From positions 1 to 56,949 of the forward strand of contig CALSCP010000121.1 in assembly GCA_943704425.1 (NCBI GenBank): a stretch of 56,949 nt of DNA. The letters run 5' to 3'. The stretch comes from Ministeria vibrans ATCC 50519 (taxonomy: Eukaryota > Opisthokonta > Filasterea). Under the pieces are notes generated by a model. It was given only the letters and a program-made list of their open reading frames with translations. It was not told where the DNA came from and did no database searches. Position numbers and translations under genes: made by a program. Shown here one piece after another: positions 19,705 to 31,683 of the stretch (the first letter of the stretch is position 1; every line of letters begins with the position of its first letter).

Positions 19705-22063
19705 ATGGCCATTTCGGTGGCGGTGTTTGTTGCTGTTGTGGTGAGCATCAGTGTGGCCGCACTGACGCTTCTCATTGTGGCGCTGTGCCTCCGTCGCCGG
19801 TTTGAGTCGAGTTTGATGGCTCAGACGGCGCGGGCGGAGCAGGCAGCGGAAGTGGCGCGTCAGGAGACGGAGATGAAGTCGAGCTTTCTCGCAAACGTCT
19901 CGCACGAGATCCGCACACCACTGCACGCCATTCTCACGTACGCACGCGATCTGCTGAGCGAAGGCAACGGTATGGACCGACGCGAGACGGCCGAAACCGT
20001 CTCCATGGTTGTGGGGAGCGCTGAAAACCTGTTGGGTCTGGTCAACGACATCCTTGACTACAGCAAGATGAGTGCAGGCAACATCCAGCTGAATCTCCAG
20101 ACGCTCTGCATGTACGAGGTGGTCGACGAGGTGGTCGAGCTCCTCTCGGCCCGTACCCTCAGCAAGGGTGTCGAGATTATTGCGTCTGTCAACCTCAGTG
20201 ACTTCCACTTTCCCATAACAGGCGACGCGCTCCGTCTCAAGCAGGTCATTACCAACCTGCTGGCAAACGCTGCCAAGTTCACCGAGTCGGGCCAGGTCAT
20301 TGTTGAAGTGGACCTGGTCGAGATGTACGACGACAAGTGGAAGCGCTCGTCGATGCGCATGCCCTCTGCCACGCGCGTGCCCGTCACACGCACCTACTCG
20401 GCACCGCGAGCACCGCGCGCGCCTCGCAAACAGTCGGGCGAACTAGACGCAATCACGCGCAACACAGTTCAGTGCCATTTTATTCTAGTGCGCATCATCG
20501 ACAGTGGCATTGGTCTCGAAAAGTCCGCCACCTTCCGTCTCTTCCAGCGCTTCTCGCAACTCGATGGCTCCAACACACGCCAGTTTGGTGGCACAGGACT
20601 GGGCCTAGCCATTTCGGCCGGTCTCGTCGGTATCATGGGTGGCCGCATCGGCGCCATCAGCGACGGTCCTGGCAAGGGCTCCGAGTTCTTCTTTTTCATT
20701 CCCACTCACATTACGGGCTCCGACGTCACGCGCAACTACGCTCGTCAGCTCGAACTCAACCAGCTCTTCTCAACCACTGGTTCGCAGAGCGCCCTCAACA
20801 TGAGCTCATCACCACACGTCTCCCAAAGCAACAGTCAGCACCAAAGCCATCAACAACATCATCATCATCGCCACTTGGGCGGTCGGTCATCCACCGACCT
20901 CCTAAACCCCTCCGCGTCGGCCACTCATCAACAACACTTGTCGACAAGCGGTGCCTCTGGATGGGTTTCGAGTAGCTCCTCCGTGGGCTCTGGTCGCGGA
21001 CGTAACGGCCAGGCAGACCCCAAGAAGACGCGCCAGCAACAATTGATGCGCCAGCAGCAACAGCAAGAACACGACTCTGTCGAGTCAATGCAGCGGACAC
21101 CCCACTCGACCACGCGCACTTCGTCGGCCATTGGCGCTCGCATTACCTCACCCTCGGACCCTTCCGCTGTTGACAGTGTCGTTACCAACCTAGATTCATC
21201 ATCGTACATTCAACAACAACAGCAACAACAACTGAAACGAGAACAACATCATCATCAGCATCAACAGCAACAGCGTTGGCGGCGGCTATCACCATCGCCT
21301 CAGCGACGGCAGCGCGACGAGCCAACGAACTCCCCTACCACTGGTGACCCTGATCGCACAAGCTCACCTGAGACGGACACTCAACAACAACAGGAGGACG
21401 ACGAGAGTGCGGCAGCCGTTGAGGAAGAAAGCCACATTGTGCTGCGTCCCTGGTCAGCCATTGCACGTCGCGTAGCAGTCCCGGGCGACCACTGTGCCGA
21501 CCTGCCACAGACCACCCGTGTCATGATTGTGTATCGCAACACAACAGTACGTGCTGTTCTCGCGCGCTGGTTTGCCTCGTGGAATGTTGAGTATCTAGCG
21601 GTGGGCACAGCCGAGGAAGGCTTTGACGCACTGGCGCGCTGTGGCCAGGATCATTTCAACGTGGTCATTGTCGACATTGACAACGAGACCATTCCTCACA
21701 TGTCAGGCTCGTTGCTCACCGCCGAGTCATTGGACCTCTTGCTCCCGCCTGGGGTTCGCTTTGTTCTCGTCTTTGACCGTAACATGCGCTTCCATCGCAA
21801 CGCGAACGCGCCTCTTGACGAAGCCTGGTTCCAACGCCCAAACTGCAGCGGTCTCTATAAGCCCCTGCGCAAACGCACCCTCTGGACCGCCGTGCTCGGA
21901 GACGATCAGCCCAATCCGCTTGCACACCCCCTCTACCGTCCCGTCCCCGCCACTGCCGACAAGCGACTTCATCGTTCCAGCTCCCGTCGCAAAAGCTCAC
22001 GTCGTCGCCGCGCCATTCAGCAGCAGCTCCAACTCCAACAACAACAACAGCAGCAACAACAGC

Positions 22064-22128
<65 letters not shown>

Positions 22129-24348
22129 CGTCGTCAGCTCAACAAGGACTCCTCTCCATCGCCATCCTACACCGAGAACAACATGCTGTCCACGGTAGCA
22201 TCCCCTCCTCCCACAACTCCCGTCCTCCCCGAGTCTAATAGCGCGACCACACTGTCTATTGCGTCGCCCACACCCTCCCAGCGTGTTTTTGTTGCCCCCA
22301 CCGCCCATATCCTGCTTGTTGAAGACAATGTAGTCAACATCAAGATTGCCGAGCGTCACCTCAAGCGCGGCGGCTACATGGTTTCGGTGGCGACGGACGG
22401 ACAGCAGTGCGTCGAGTCCATTGAGCGCGGTGACGCCGTCAATCTGGTTCTGCTTGACTGTCAAATGCCCGTCATGGACGGCTTTACAGCAGCCCGTCGC
22501 ATCCGCCAGATGGAGAAGGGCACCGACGACCACGTTCCCATTGTCGCCATGACCGCCAACGCTATGAGCGGTGACCGCGAGAAGTGCTTGGCCGCCGGCA
22601 TGGATGACTACATCTCCAAGCCCTTCTCCAAGGAACAGCTCCTTGCCATCGTCTCCCGTGCCCTTGAGATGTTTACCAGTGGCGCCGCAACCACCTCTAA
22701 CACACATTTCAACAATGCAAACAATATCAACAACGCGACGACGATGACGACGACGACAACTACAACGACGACCACAAACACCAGCGGCAACACAACGACG
22801 ACGGTCACTCCGGGTGTCTCATCCAATGCGTCGCAGTCTCTCATGTCCCCATCGCCCTCCCACTGTGCCATCGCACTTGCTCAGTCGCCCCTCTCCACTT
22901 CCGCGTCGTACACAAATGTTTCTCTAGAGACCTTCCGCACAAGCCCTGGTCAAGTGGTACGCAACAGAATTATGGTCAATTTTTACATTTTGAATTTTAT
23001 ATTATTATGATCGTGTGTTTTGTAGTCTTCTCTGACTGTGGGTCATCGACCGGCCGTGAACCTATCGCGGCAGTCGACGACAGGTGCAGCAGTGGCAGCG
23101 GCAGTGGCGCGCAAGGGTGGTTCGTCTGAAATGGACATGCGACTGGTGTCGCGATCCACATCGCAGCCCGTGAGTGCGACGCCCAAGGACAGCACGGCAA
23201 AGGAACGCACCACACGTCGCCCGTACATGTCCATTGGCGCCGACGGTGCCACGCAGCTGGGCGCCACGCGCACGCCCAAGAAGATGGAGCGCTCGTCGCC
23301 ACTTGTGCGGTCGCCACTGTCACTTTCTACCTTTCCAACGGTGGTGGTGGACCATTTTGATGAGCTCAACGCTGATGCTGCTGCTGCTGCTGCTGCTGGT
23401 GGGATGGGCGATGATGACGGTAGAGTGTTTGATGATGAGAACGACGACGAAAGTGACGACAACGACGACGACGATGATGATGATGATGATGATGATGAGG
23501 AAGAGGAGAGCGATGATTACGATGAGGGAGAGGGAGAGGGTGAACGGCGTGTGGAGGATGACGGAGCGGGTGTGGATAGGCATACGACGACTCTGTCGCC
23601 TGATGATATGCGGCGCGCTCGCAATGGCTATGCCGCCCAGGAGGCGCGCATTAACATGGACAACATGGGGACAAGCAGTGGCAAATCCCATCACCACCAC
23701 GCACGACCCCGGCATCTTGTTGGCACACGTGGTGTTGTCTCACTACCAACCACACCCACACACACGTCTACTACTGCTACGACAAGTGCACCCACCAAAG
23801 AGCCCTGGTCCGGCGCTACCATCCGCCCTCCGCCATCGGCGCGGCGTGTCTCAGCTGGCACCTACGCGGTGCCTTATCTTCCCAGTGCCAACAGCCACAC
23901 CTCAGGGTTCTTGTCTCGTCTCAAGTTGCTTCGCCGCAACGCATCCATGCCCGCACCCCGCTCGCGTCCACCCGTCCTCAACATGGAGGTCATCTCACCG
24001 CGTCTTCACACACTTACAAATCCCCCAGCCACTATGACCACCACCACCGCCACCACCACGACGACGGCTACTAGTAGCAACACACTCACAAACAACGCCG
24101 CTCTCCCTCGCTCCTCCTCTATTCTCTCTTTGGAGGGCCTTCCAGCAAGTGCCGAGATTGTAAGCGAAGACCTTGGTATCTGGCTTGACCCGGGGATTAA
24201 ACCAGCCGCTGTGGTACCATCGGCAGCAGCAGCAACAACAACAACAACAACAGCAGCAGCAGCAGCAATACAGTTGCCTGATATCATTGATGAACTTGAC
24301 GACGACTTGGACGATTACCACATGCCCTGGCATGAGTCTGTACTTTAG
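19705..24348 (+). CDS. Membrane hybrid sensor histidine kinase with pseudo-receiver and receiver
   Basis: Two exons are inferred: 19705-22956 and 23026-24348 (phase 0), giving 1,524 residues. One membrane helix lies at residues 4-30. The dimerisation/phosphoacceptor H-box FLANVSHEIRTPLHAI has its His at 19903-19905. The ATPase domain has N-box NLLANAAKF, G1 DSGIGLE and G2 GGTGLGLAI. After a long Gln/His/Ser-rich linker comes a receiver-like domain (RVMIVYRNTTVRAVL, VVIVDID, YKPLRK) that lacks the usual acidic pair. A long poly-Q tract follows, then a complete receiver (LLVEDNVVNIKIAERHLKRG, LLDCQMPVMDGF, AMTANA, DYISKPF). The kinase autophosphorylates on His and passes phosphate to the last Asp, normally on to an HPt protein. 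There is no evident extracellular sensor domain. The C-terminal 440 residues are disordered, with a long Asp/Glu stretch, and unassigned. Confidence 0.92.
22017..22130. repeat. CAA/CAG repeat encoding a long poly-Q tract
   Basis: Almost uninterrupted CAA/CAG triplets encode roughly 35 Gln between the pseudo-receiver and the true receiver of the hybrid histidine kinase. Mixed codons at the 5' end grade into pure CAA. Length polymorphism is likely. Confidence 0.95.
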
Positions 24349-24552
24349 TAAAAATTCTGTTCAGTAATCACAACCCCATATCATATAAATTATTATTAAA
24401 GTTTCAGTTTACGGTTCCCCCTAAAAAATTCTTCGAAACGCTCCTTGCGGTGGGCGAGAACCCGTCCGTAATAAAGAGAGAGAATAACAGGTGCGTATAT
24501 GGGTGTTGAATACTGTGTGGCGTTGCATTCTGAATGGAAATCGAATATTTCA

Positions 24553-26102
24553 CTACTCAAGCACCGTCAGCGTTCCAGTGTCACCATTGAGCTCAACCAT
24601 GACACCCGACTGAATGCGTCGCGTCGCATCGCCCAGGCGCACTACACACGGAATGCCATACTCCCGTGCCACTACTGCCCCGTGTGACAGCAGTCCCCCA
24701 AGGTCTGTTGCAATCCCAGCAATGACTGCGAACAGTGGAGTCCATCCTATGTCCGTGTACTCGCAAATCTATAATAAAAAATTTTCGTCACACACCACCC
24801 AATCTCTCTCTCTCTCTCGCTCTCTCTCTTTTTGAACGTACCATAATGTCTCCAGGTAAAATCGCGCCGGTATCCTCCAGTCGACAGACAACGCGACAGG
24901 GACCGCGTACAATGCCACGGCTGACAGGAAAGCCAGAGAGCACGAGACGGTCCGAGGAATCGTTCTTGCTGGTATCACTCGCTGCTCCTCCTTCCTTGTT
25001 GTTGCGGTCGTCGTAGGGAATGGGCACACCGGCAGAGACGGCAGGAAAGCGCAAGGTGGCCTGCACCGCAAGAATACGTCGACGATGCACTGCTTGAGCG
25101 AGAAGACTGGCGCGCAACGCGTGTCCACGCGCATGGACAAGCTGGCCGACTTCACGATGCGTCAGAAAGAAGATGGCATCGGCATCGGGCAAAAGCTGCT
25201 GCTTGACCAGACACGCTGCAAGCTGCCGGTAGGCAATACGAAAGCGTGAGACGGACCAGCACGCAAGCGACTTGCCCAACTCACGTTGGGCAACGGCAGC
25301 GCGAGCCCACGGCACAATGCGACGCAGCACTGCCTTGCCGACGGTCGTCATGGGCGACATGAGCTTGTCCAGGACCTCGTCAATCGAGGGCGCACTCGTA
25401 CTGCCAGACCCACCATCATTGCTGCGACGGGTGCGCACAATGCTCTGCAATGACGGTACAAGCTTCTCGGGTGCTGCAGCCCAGGGTGCCTCGCGCAGTT
25501 CACTCTCACGAATGCATCGGTGGCCATAATTGACAAGGAACTGTTCAAAGGCGGCGCGGATGGGCTCGGGTGCGCGCGTGCGCAGCCACTCAAGGGCACC
25601 ATCCACATCAGGATCGTCTTCAAAGAGCACATGGCCCGCCCGAGGTTGGCTACGGGTTAGCTCAATAATGAGATCGGCAAGGCGATCCATTGCAGTGGGC
25701 ACTCCCGCACTAATGACATTGCCACAGTCAGCCAGGAGTGCAGCCATATCAGCATAATGCGTGCTGGTCCATGCCTTGCCCTGCGACAACACCTGCAACA
25801 ACACTGTGGGCCACACTGCCGACTTGGCCGACACCATTGTATGCACTGTCCACGCTTCAACTTGCTCCGGCAAGTGCTTGTCAATTGCATCAAATTGTCG
25901 CCGAGCCACGGCCACTTCGTCTCCATCGTCCACCTCGTCTTCTTCAAAATGAATGGGGTCTCCTTCACGACGGTACTTCTCTTGAAGCGCAATGGTCGCA
26001 TCGCGACGTTGGTTCACGTCCCACGCAAGTAGTCGAAGGAAGCGCATTGAGCAAGCGAGACGCTATCAGAATTATTAATATTAATAATTATTATTATTCT
26101 TA

Positions 26103-26147
<45 letters not shown>

Positions 26148-26174
26148 TTATTATTCTTATTCTGTTTCTTATTC

Positions 26175-26207
<33 letters not shown>

Positions 26208-29113
26208 TTATTATTCTTATTCTGTTTCTTATTCTTATTCTTATTCTTATTCTTATTATAATTCTTATTATATTATTATTATTATTATTATTCTTATTCT
26301 GTTTCTTATTATATTATTATTATTATTCTTATTCTTATTATTATTCTTATAATATTACTTTCGGAAGGGATTTTCGACCAAGATACTCAATGACAGACTC
26401 GACAGAGAGCTCCTCTGGCATGACACGACCGCAAATGCTCAAGGCAGACACATCAATGCGCTGCTTGAGTTCAGTCGTGGTGGTGGCGACAGCAGCTGAG
26501 ATGAGATTGACGGCGTGCAGGCAGATGAAGCCTTGGTTGTAGTGGAACTGTCAAGTGATACAAAGTGGTTAATAGAAACAATAAAATCATTAAAATTATT
26601 ATTGTCTTTATAACGTATACCTGGAGGGACTTTGGCGCGGCGGGAACGTAGTCAATGGCACCGCAATGATGGCTGAGATGCGTGATGGCAAGGTCGACGG
26701 AGCGGAAAACGGTGGACATACTGAGGGGCGAAATGGCACCGGGAAGCATCTCACCAATGTTGCAGGTGGTGTTGTACTCGCGCGGCCACGAGCCGGGCGT
26801 GTCAAATTCGTGCATAACACGCTCGTCGGCCTCGAGAGACGTGATGGGCCGTGCCTGGAGCACATAAAGGACGCTATCGAGCAACGCAAACTCAATGTCG
26901 CGTGGCGACCCGAAAATGTGCTCAATGTGAACCGCGGCGCGAGCGAGACGCAACACTTCCTTGTCGGTGAGACAGAACTTGCGTGCATCGTCGGCACTTA
27001 CGCGGTGGCGCGACGTCCAGGCTGTAACGTCGACGAGTGGCGCTGGTGCGGCCGACTCACCCTGCTGCAGACGTGTCGAGCGTCGACGTGTCGTGTCGGA
27101 AGAAGTGGAATCCGTCGCGGTGGGCGTGTGCTTGATGGCATCAACACGCATCTGTTTGGTGCCCAAAGAACGCTGCACAATATCAAAGGTAGCGTCGTCG
27201 CGTGCAACCACAAAGGTGTCAGGATCAACGGAACCGTCGACGACAGACTCGCCCAGACCATAGTTGGCGGTGAGCACAATACGCGAGCGATCGTTACGCA
27301 GAGGGTCGGCGGTGAAAAGCACACCTGCAACGCGCGACGACACAAGCAACTGTACAGCAACACCAATGCGTGGTGTCTCAACTGCGCCGCTGGTTGCATC
27401 CTCTGTTGCTGCTGCGTCAAGACCCCTCTGAGCACGGTAGTTGGTGGCACGCACACTGAAGACGGACGCCCAGCAGCGCATCACGGCACGCGTCACTTCT
27501 TCGACACCGCACACGCCCAAAAAGGTCTCGTTCTGACCGGCCGACGAGGAGTCTTGCGTGTCCTCCGACGCGGCCGACGAGCGCACAGCAACCATAGGAC
27601 TGGTTGAAGCGGCGCCTGAGCGCTTGGCCAGTGCAACATAGGCATCACGAATGGCCTGCGCCACTGGTACGTGCATTGCTGCGCTCTCGTAGACGTGAGC
27701 GAGTTCGGCGGCCGTGTCTTCGCGCACCGCACCCGAGATGGGGTCATGAAGATGAAGCAGCAGCTTAAGAATACGTTGGCCAGCCTCGCTCTCGCTCAGA
27801 TGCAGCTCGTGCGCAGCAAAGGTAATGCAAAAGCCATCAGGAATGGAAAAAGAGGCGTCGTCGTCGTCGGTGGATTTTTGCTTTGTGTTGCGTGTGCGAG
27901 TACGCAGATGGGCGGTCAGCAAGGAGAGCTGCTGGCATTTTGAGCCGACCTGAGAAAGATCAGAGGCATCATTGTCGCCAAAGGGTGCCACAAGACACGG
28001 CGAGGACAAAGAGGAAGCGACAGGGCGAGTGGAGGAGGAGACCGAAGAAGGGTGTTTGAGGAGAACCCCGGCGCCGCCAAGTGACGGACCTTGACCGCGG
28101 TGTACGAGAACGGAGACTGCGGTGAAGGGCGACTGGTTGGTGTTGCCAGTGAGGGTTGCCGAGACGAGCAGATCACCGTCGATGCAGACGCCCAGGTCGG
28201 CGCGACTGGCGTAGTCGGAGACACTCGCAAGGTGAGGTAGGCCGCTGGGACGCCAGACAAACGCGGTGCGGTCCGCTGCTGTAGGACGCAGCCAGGAGGG
28301 CATGGAGCCCGAGGAGGGTTGTGAGAGGAGCGCAACGCCCAAGTGGTTATCGAGATAAAGTCCGAGAGTTGTCAGAAGCGAATGGGCGTCCACTGTGGGA
28401 CGGCGGAGTCGTTGGCGCAGTGAACGTGCCTTTACTGTGTAGACGAATCCATTGACGGTGACCGTGCCAAGCAGGTGGCCCCACTGCAGCACTTGCTCGG
28501 TCTGTGCGACGTCCATGCGCAGACGATGTTGTCGCGATGCATCACGCTCGACAATGACGGCATCACCATAGGCAACCCATCGCAGACGCGCCGACACGCG
28601 CGCCTGCTGAGACTCCTTGAGCAGACAGGCACGCTCCTCGCAGCTGGGCGGTGTCGACGAGGGCGCCACGACGGTCGCAAGCGAGTCATCAACGGCGACC
28701 TGCCAGCGCGTCATGGGCTCGAGACAAGTCGCCGAGAAAGACGACGCACGCAGCACGGACGCGACAGTGTCGTCCTCGCGGTGTTCGCCGTCCCCTTCGC
28801 TGCTGATGATCAAGTCGACAGGCGGATTGGCTGGCACTGTGAATCGAAAGGACGCTGAGCTGCTCCCCTGCGCATTGTCGATTGAGATCGCCAGCCCCTG
28901 CGCCGAAAACGCCACGCTGTCGCATCCAATACGATCCACACGATCCTGGTGGGCCCACAGACGAAACAGATCGTGTGTGCGAAGCTCAGCACGGCCGGGG
29001 CGACGAGAGTAAATAAGCGAATACAAAGCGACCGCAATTGAACGCCACCGGAACAAAAGGGCAAGACTGACAACGCCAATCACTGCCGCCCAAAGCAGTT
29101 CCACTGGATCCAT
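24553..29113 (-). CDS. Membrane-anchored PEP synthase / rifampicin-phosphotransferase-like protein
   Basis: Four exons on the minus strand are inferred: 29113-26621, 26547-26359, 26062-24842 and 24768-24553, all phase 0, giving 1,372 residues. Residues 5-22 are a membrane helix. An N-terminal region of about 350 residues is unassigned. The ATP-grasp PPDK_N domain follows: GSKCQQLSLL, IPDGFCITF, VAVRSSAASEDTQDSS, AGVLFTADP, NYGLGESVVDG and LYVLQARPIT. The C-terminus has the swivelling phosphohistidine (PEP-utiliser) domain with GLLSHGAVVAREYGIPCVV, catalytic His at 24684-24682. The PEP/pyruvate-binding TIM barrel of true PEP synthase is missing. The layout is instead that of Rph-type phosphotransferases, which move the beta-phosphate of ATP to a small molecule via His. 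The substrate is unknown. Introns show the gene is nuclear and not bacterial contamination. Confidence 0.88.
26063..26358. repeat. Intronic ATT/TTATTC microsatellite array
   Basis: Intron 2 of the PEP-synthase-like gene is almost entirely TTA, TTATTC and TTCTGT units on the plus strand (about 26083-26355), with higher-order repetition of blocks near 26160 and 26220. It is bounded by donor GTAATA and acceptor GATAG on the minus strand. Confidence 0.85.
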
Positions 29114-29206
29114 CTTGGTGACAACGAAGTAAGTCAAAAAAAGTCAATTCGGACTCAAGTAAAATTAATAGTAAATTTCAACATTTTTCAGCTTCTCTCC
29201 CACAAA
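29114..29206. promoter_or_regulatory. Short divergent promoter
   Basis: Ninety-three bases separate the start codons of the PEP-synthase-like gene (minus) and the small secreted protein gene (plus). It is AT-rich, with GTCAATT and TTTCAACATTTTT segments resembling motifs seen upstream of other genes here. Promoter function is inferred from position. Confidence 0.45.
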
Positions 29207-30486
29207 ATGAAGCTTTGCATTGTTCTCGCTCTCTGTGTTGCCGGCGCCTTTGCTGCCCCCAAGTGCGACGTCAAGGACTTCGCCGCCATGGCCTCCAACT
29301 ACTGGTAATGTCTCTTTCTCACCAAAAGTGCCTTTTTCATCGCCGTTCGCTTGCTTTCGCGCCCAATTCCGTCTTTTATGAGCACCCCCTGCTGTGTTGG
29401 AGGTGTTTCCGGTCCATTCGTCCACCGGTGGCTTATTTCTCTTGTTTTTTGTCGTTTTTTTTTTCTTCGTTTTCTTCTTTTCTCCTTTCCATCGCGGTTG
29501 TTTCGTCGATTTGGCCGATGCGCACACTTTGTCGTGGTGTACAATAGATGTTAGGACGCATTGGAAGTGTCGCAGTGACTCGCAGGCGCCTCCTTCATGG
29601 TGAACTTGGTGTGTGTCATCCAAAGTGCATAGCAAAAAAATAAAACAACAACAACAACAACAACTTCCGACTGCTCGCTCCGCTGGGGCTAGCCTAAGGT
29701 GGTGTGTTTTTGCGCATGCGTGCTATTGCTGCCCTCCCTTCATCACATATTGTTGTTTATTTTTCTCACTTAATTTTTATATTAATTATGTTTTCTCCCT
29801 TTCCACTTTCGCTCTTCAGGGTCCGCCAGGTTGGTCCGGTACGCAACGCGAATGCATCATTATGACCCCTCCATCACCTCGTCCTCACCGCCCTGTCTCT
29901 TGTTCTCTCCTTTGGGTTTTCGTCATAGGCTTCCGATCTGACAGCGTTCAACACGGAAGACACATTCACCGGCTCGTTTGGCGCCACCAAGATGGGCATG
30001 CTCACTGGCGATCAGTACATGTCGGGCGGTCTCCAGATGCAGAAGTGTGGTTTTGCCAAGACTTTTGGCGCTGATCTTGAGGGAGCTGTGCAGTACCTCA
30101 ACGAGCTGTCGGGTCAGACTTTCGAGTCGCTTGAGAAGTTTCAGAAGTGCGCTATGGACAAGGACTGCGACGAGGCGATTGCCTCTGACCCTGCTCTTGT
30201 GGGCCACAACGTGACCGTTGTCAACGTGAACCGCATCATCGACGGCCTCAAGACTGTCCGCTGCCACTTCCACGAGACCGGCTCGTGGTGCCACAGCAAG
30301 GTCAAGGAGTTCAACATGGGTACCTTTTACCTGGCCGACGTGACCATTGACGGCGACGAGACCAAGACGCTCCACCAGGGTCTCTTTATGTGCCACGAGT
30401 TCTCCAACGAGCACAAGGAGATGTTCCTCGCGCGTGACACCAAGTGCCACACCATGCCCAAGGGTGTTGCTGTTCTCCTTAAGTAA
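29207..30486 (+). CDS. Small secreted cysteine-containing protein, unrecognised
   Basis: Three exons are inferred: 29207-29304, a 19-base microexon 29820-29838, and 29929-30486, giving 224 residues. The start MKLCIVLALCVAGAFAAPKC is a clear signal peptide with probable cleavage after AFA. The mature protein has about ten cysteines, mostly in the second half (KCAMDKDCDEA, RCHFHETGSWCHSKV, MCHEFSN, KCHTMP), one N-glycosylation site (NVT), and no membrane segment. I recognise no family. Codon use looks strongly biased to C-ending codons in the last exon, which in compact genomes often marks high expression. The microexon could end at GTTGGT (adding VRQ) or GTACGC (adding VRQVGP). Both keep frame, and I chose the second because the donor is better. 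Intron 1 is long for this window (515 bases). Confidence 0.75.
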
Positions 30487-30499
30487 ACAAACGTGTTGT

Positions 30500-30656
30500 T
30501 TGTTTCACTTGAAGTACACGTGTGTGGGGTGCGCTGGTGTTTAGTAGGATGCGGTGAGCGAAAGAGCGGTCAGGTACTGCGTGCAGGCGCAAATGTGTTG
30601 TTTCACTTGAAGTACACGTGTGTGGGGTGCGCTGGTGTTTAGTAGGATGCGGTGAG
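30500..30656. repeat. 59-bp perfect direct repeat at 3' end of DUF218 gene
   Basis: Bases 30500-30558 recur exactly at 30598-30656 (98-base offset). The similarity continues imperfectly beyond each copy (AGAGCGGTC...GCAGGCGC). The second copy includes the stop codon of the DUF218-like gene. The first is a downstream duplicate carrying a decoy of the same last codons and stop. Confidence 0.9.
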
Positions 30657-31500
30657 ACGGGCATCGGAAGAGCGGTCGGGCACTGCAGCAGGCGCATAGG
30701 CCCCGTGACGCATAAAAACGTACTCGGCGAGGTCGCGCACGGTGAGCAGTTGTCGCATGTGCTCCCTCACAGTCTCCATGCTCTTGTGTTCGCGCTCGAG
30801 ACGCACCTGACGCTGTTCTGCCGTCAGACTCGTCGATGTGTCGAGTGCTTCCACTTGTAAATTGAGAATGCGATAGGTACTCTGAGGACTCGGCAACGAC
30901 AGGATCCATTGAAACAGAGTGCGAGTGCGCTCAACGTGCACATCGCTTGAGATGAGAAGCACTCGCCTAAGATCCAGAGGCTCCGCAAGAAACTGCCGAA
31001 AGGCAAACGCATTGCCGAGCGTGTCCAGAGACCAAGATTCACAGAGGATTTGCTGTTGCGTGACGCCAAGTCCAATGAGAAACTTTGCAGCGGCAGCCGA
31101 CTCATCAATGGGGTAGCCAGCGCTGTCGCGAGGCGGCGGGCGGTGCACAGTGGCACGTGACAAGACGATGATGAAGCGTGCCTGGTCTGTGCGCTTTGCA
31201 GCGTAGCGCAATCGCTCTACGGATTAGGGAAAGGGTTAAGGGTCTGAGGGAGACGCAAATGGTTTGAAATTCTCGACCTTTGATCCACTCACGGGGGGTC
31301 CCATCTGGCTCAAGACCACCGCCAGGTATTACAATGGCATCCCACTCGTAGTCACTGTAAGGAGCCGGCGAACGGAAGCTGTATAAGCTGGCGAAAAGAA
31401 GAAGAAGAAGGAGCAGCGTGCAAAGGACGGCTTGAGCAACGCGATTCGCTTTCACGCACACTTTTGGCGGTGGGCGAGGCTCGCGTGACAAGGATGACAT
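30639..31500 (-). CDS. DUF218/YdcF-like membrane protein
   Basis: Two exons on the minus strand are inferred: 31500-31278 and 31216-30639 (phase 1), giving 266 residues. A basic N-terminus is followed by one membrane helix (VLCTLLLLLLLFASLYSF), suggesting a type II membrane topology. The rest fits the DUF218 fold: WDAIVIPGGGLEPDGTP, RLRYAAKRTDQARFIIVLS, DESAAAAKFLIGLGV, a Glu-Ser-x(3)-T segment (CESWSLDTLGNAFAFRQFL) and RVLLISSDVHVERTRTLF. DUF218 proteins include SanA and YdcF. They bind a nucleotide-like ligand or act on envelope or sugar substrates, but most lack a defined reaction. The usual SGG after the third strand reads LSR here. It diverges from MPP6 with 183 bases between starts. Confidence 0.82.
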
Positions 31501-31683
31501 GATACATAAAGAGCTTAAAAGGGAAAGGAAGAGGTCTGATCACTCTGACAGCTGACTCGGTGACTTTATCGAGGCTGATCACCGTCGCGATCGATTACTC
31601 ATGATTATTGAAAAGTCAAAAGTAATTTTTATTATTTCTACGCTACCTAGCCCCCTCTTGCTGACTTCTCACTTATCTCCACT
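31501..31683. promoter_or_regulatory. Divergent intergenic region between DUF218 gene and MPP6
   Basis: These 183 bases lie between two divergent start codons and should contain both promoters. The right half is AT-rich (AATTTTTATTATTTC). No coding potential is evident. Function is inferred from position. Confidence 0.45.

Noticed and set aside
24553-29113. Possible bacterial contamination or recent transfer (PEP-synthase-like gene)
   Set aside because: Three in-frame GT-AG introns, one with the same AT-type microsatellite found in neighbouring spacers, show it is an established nuclear gene.
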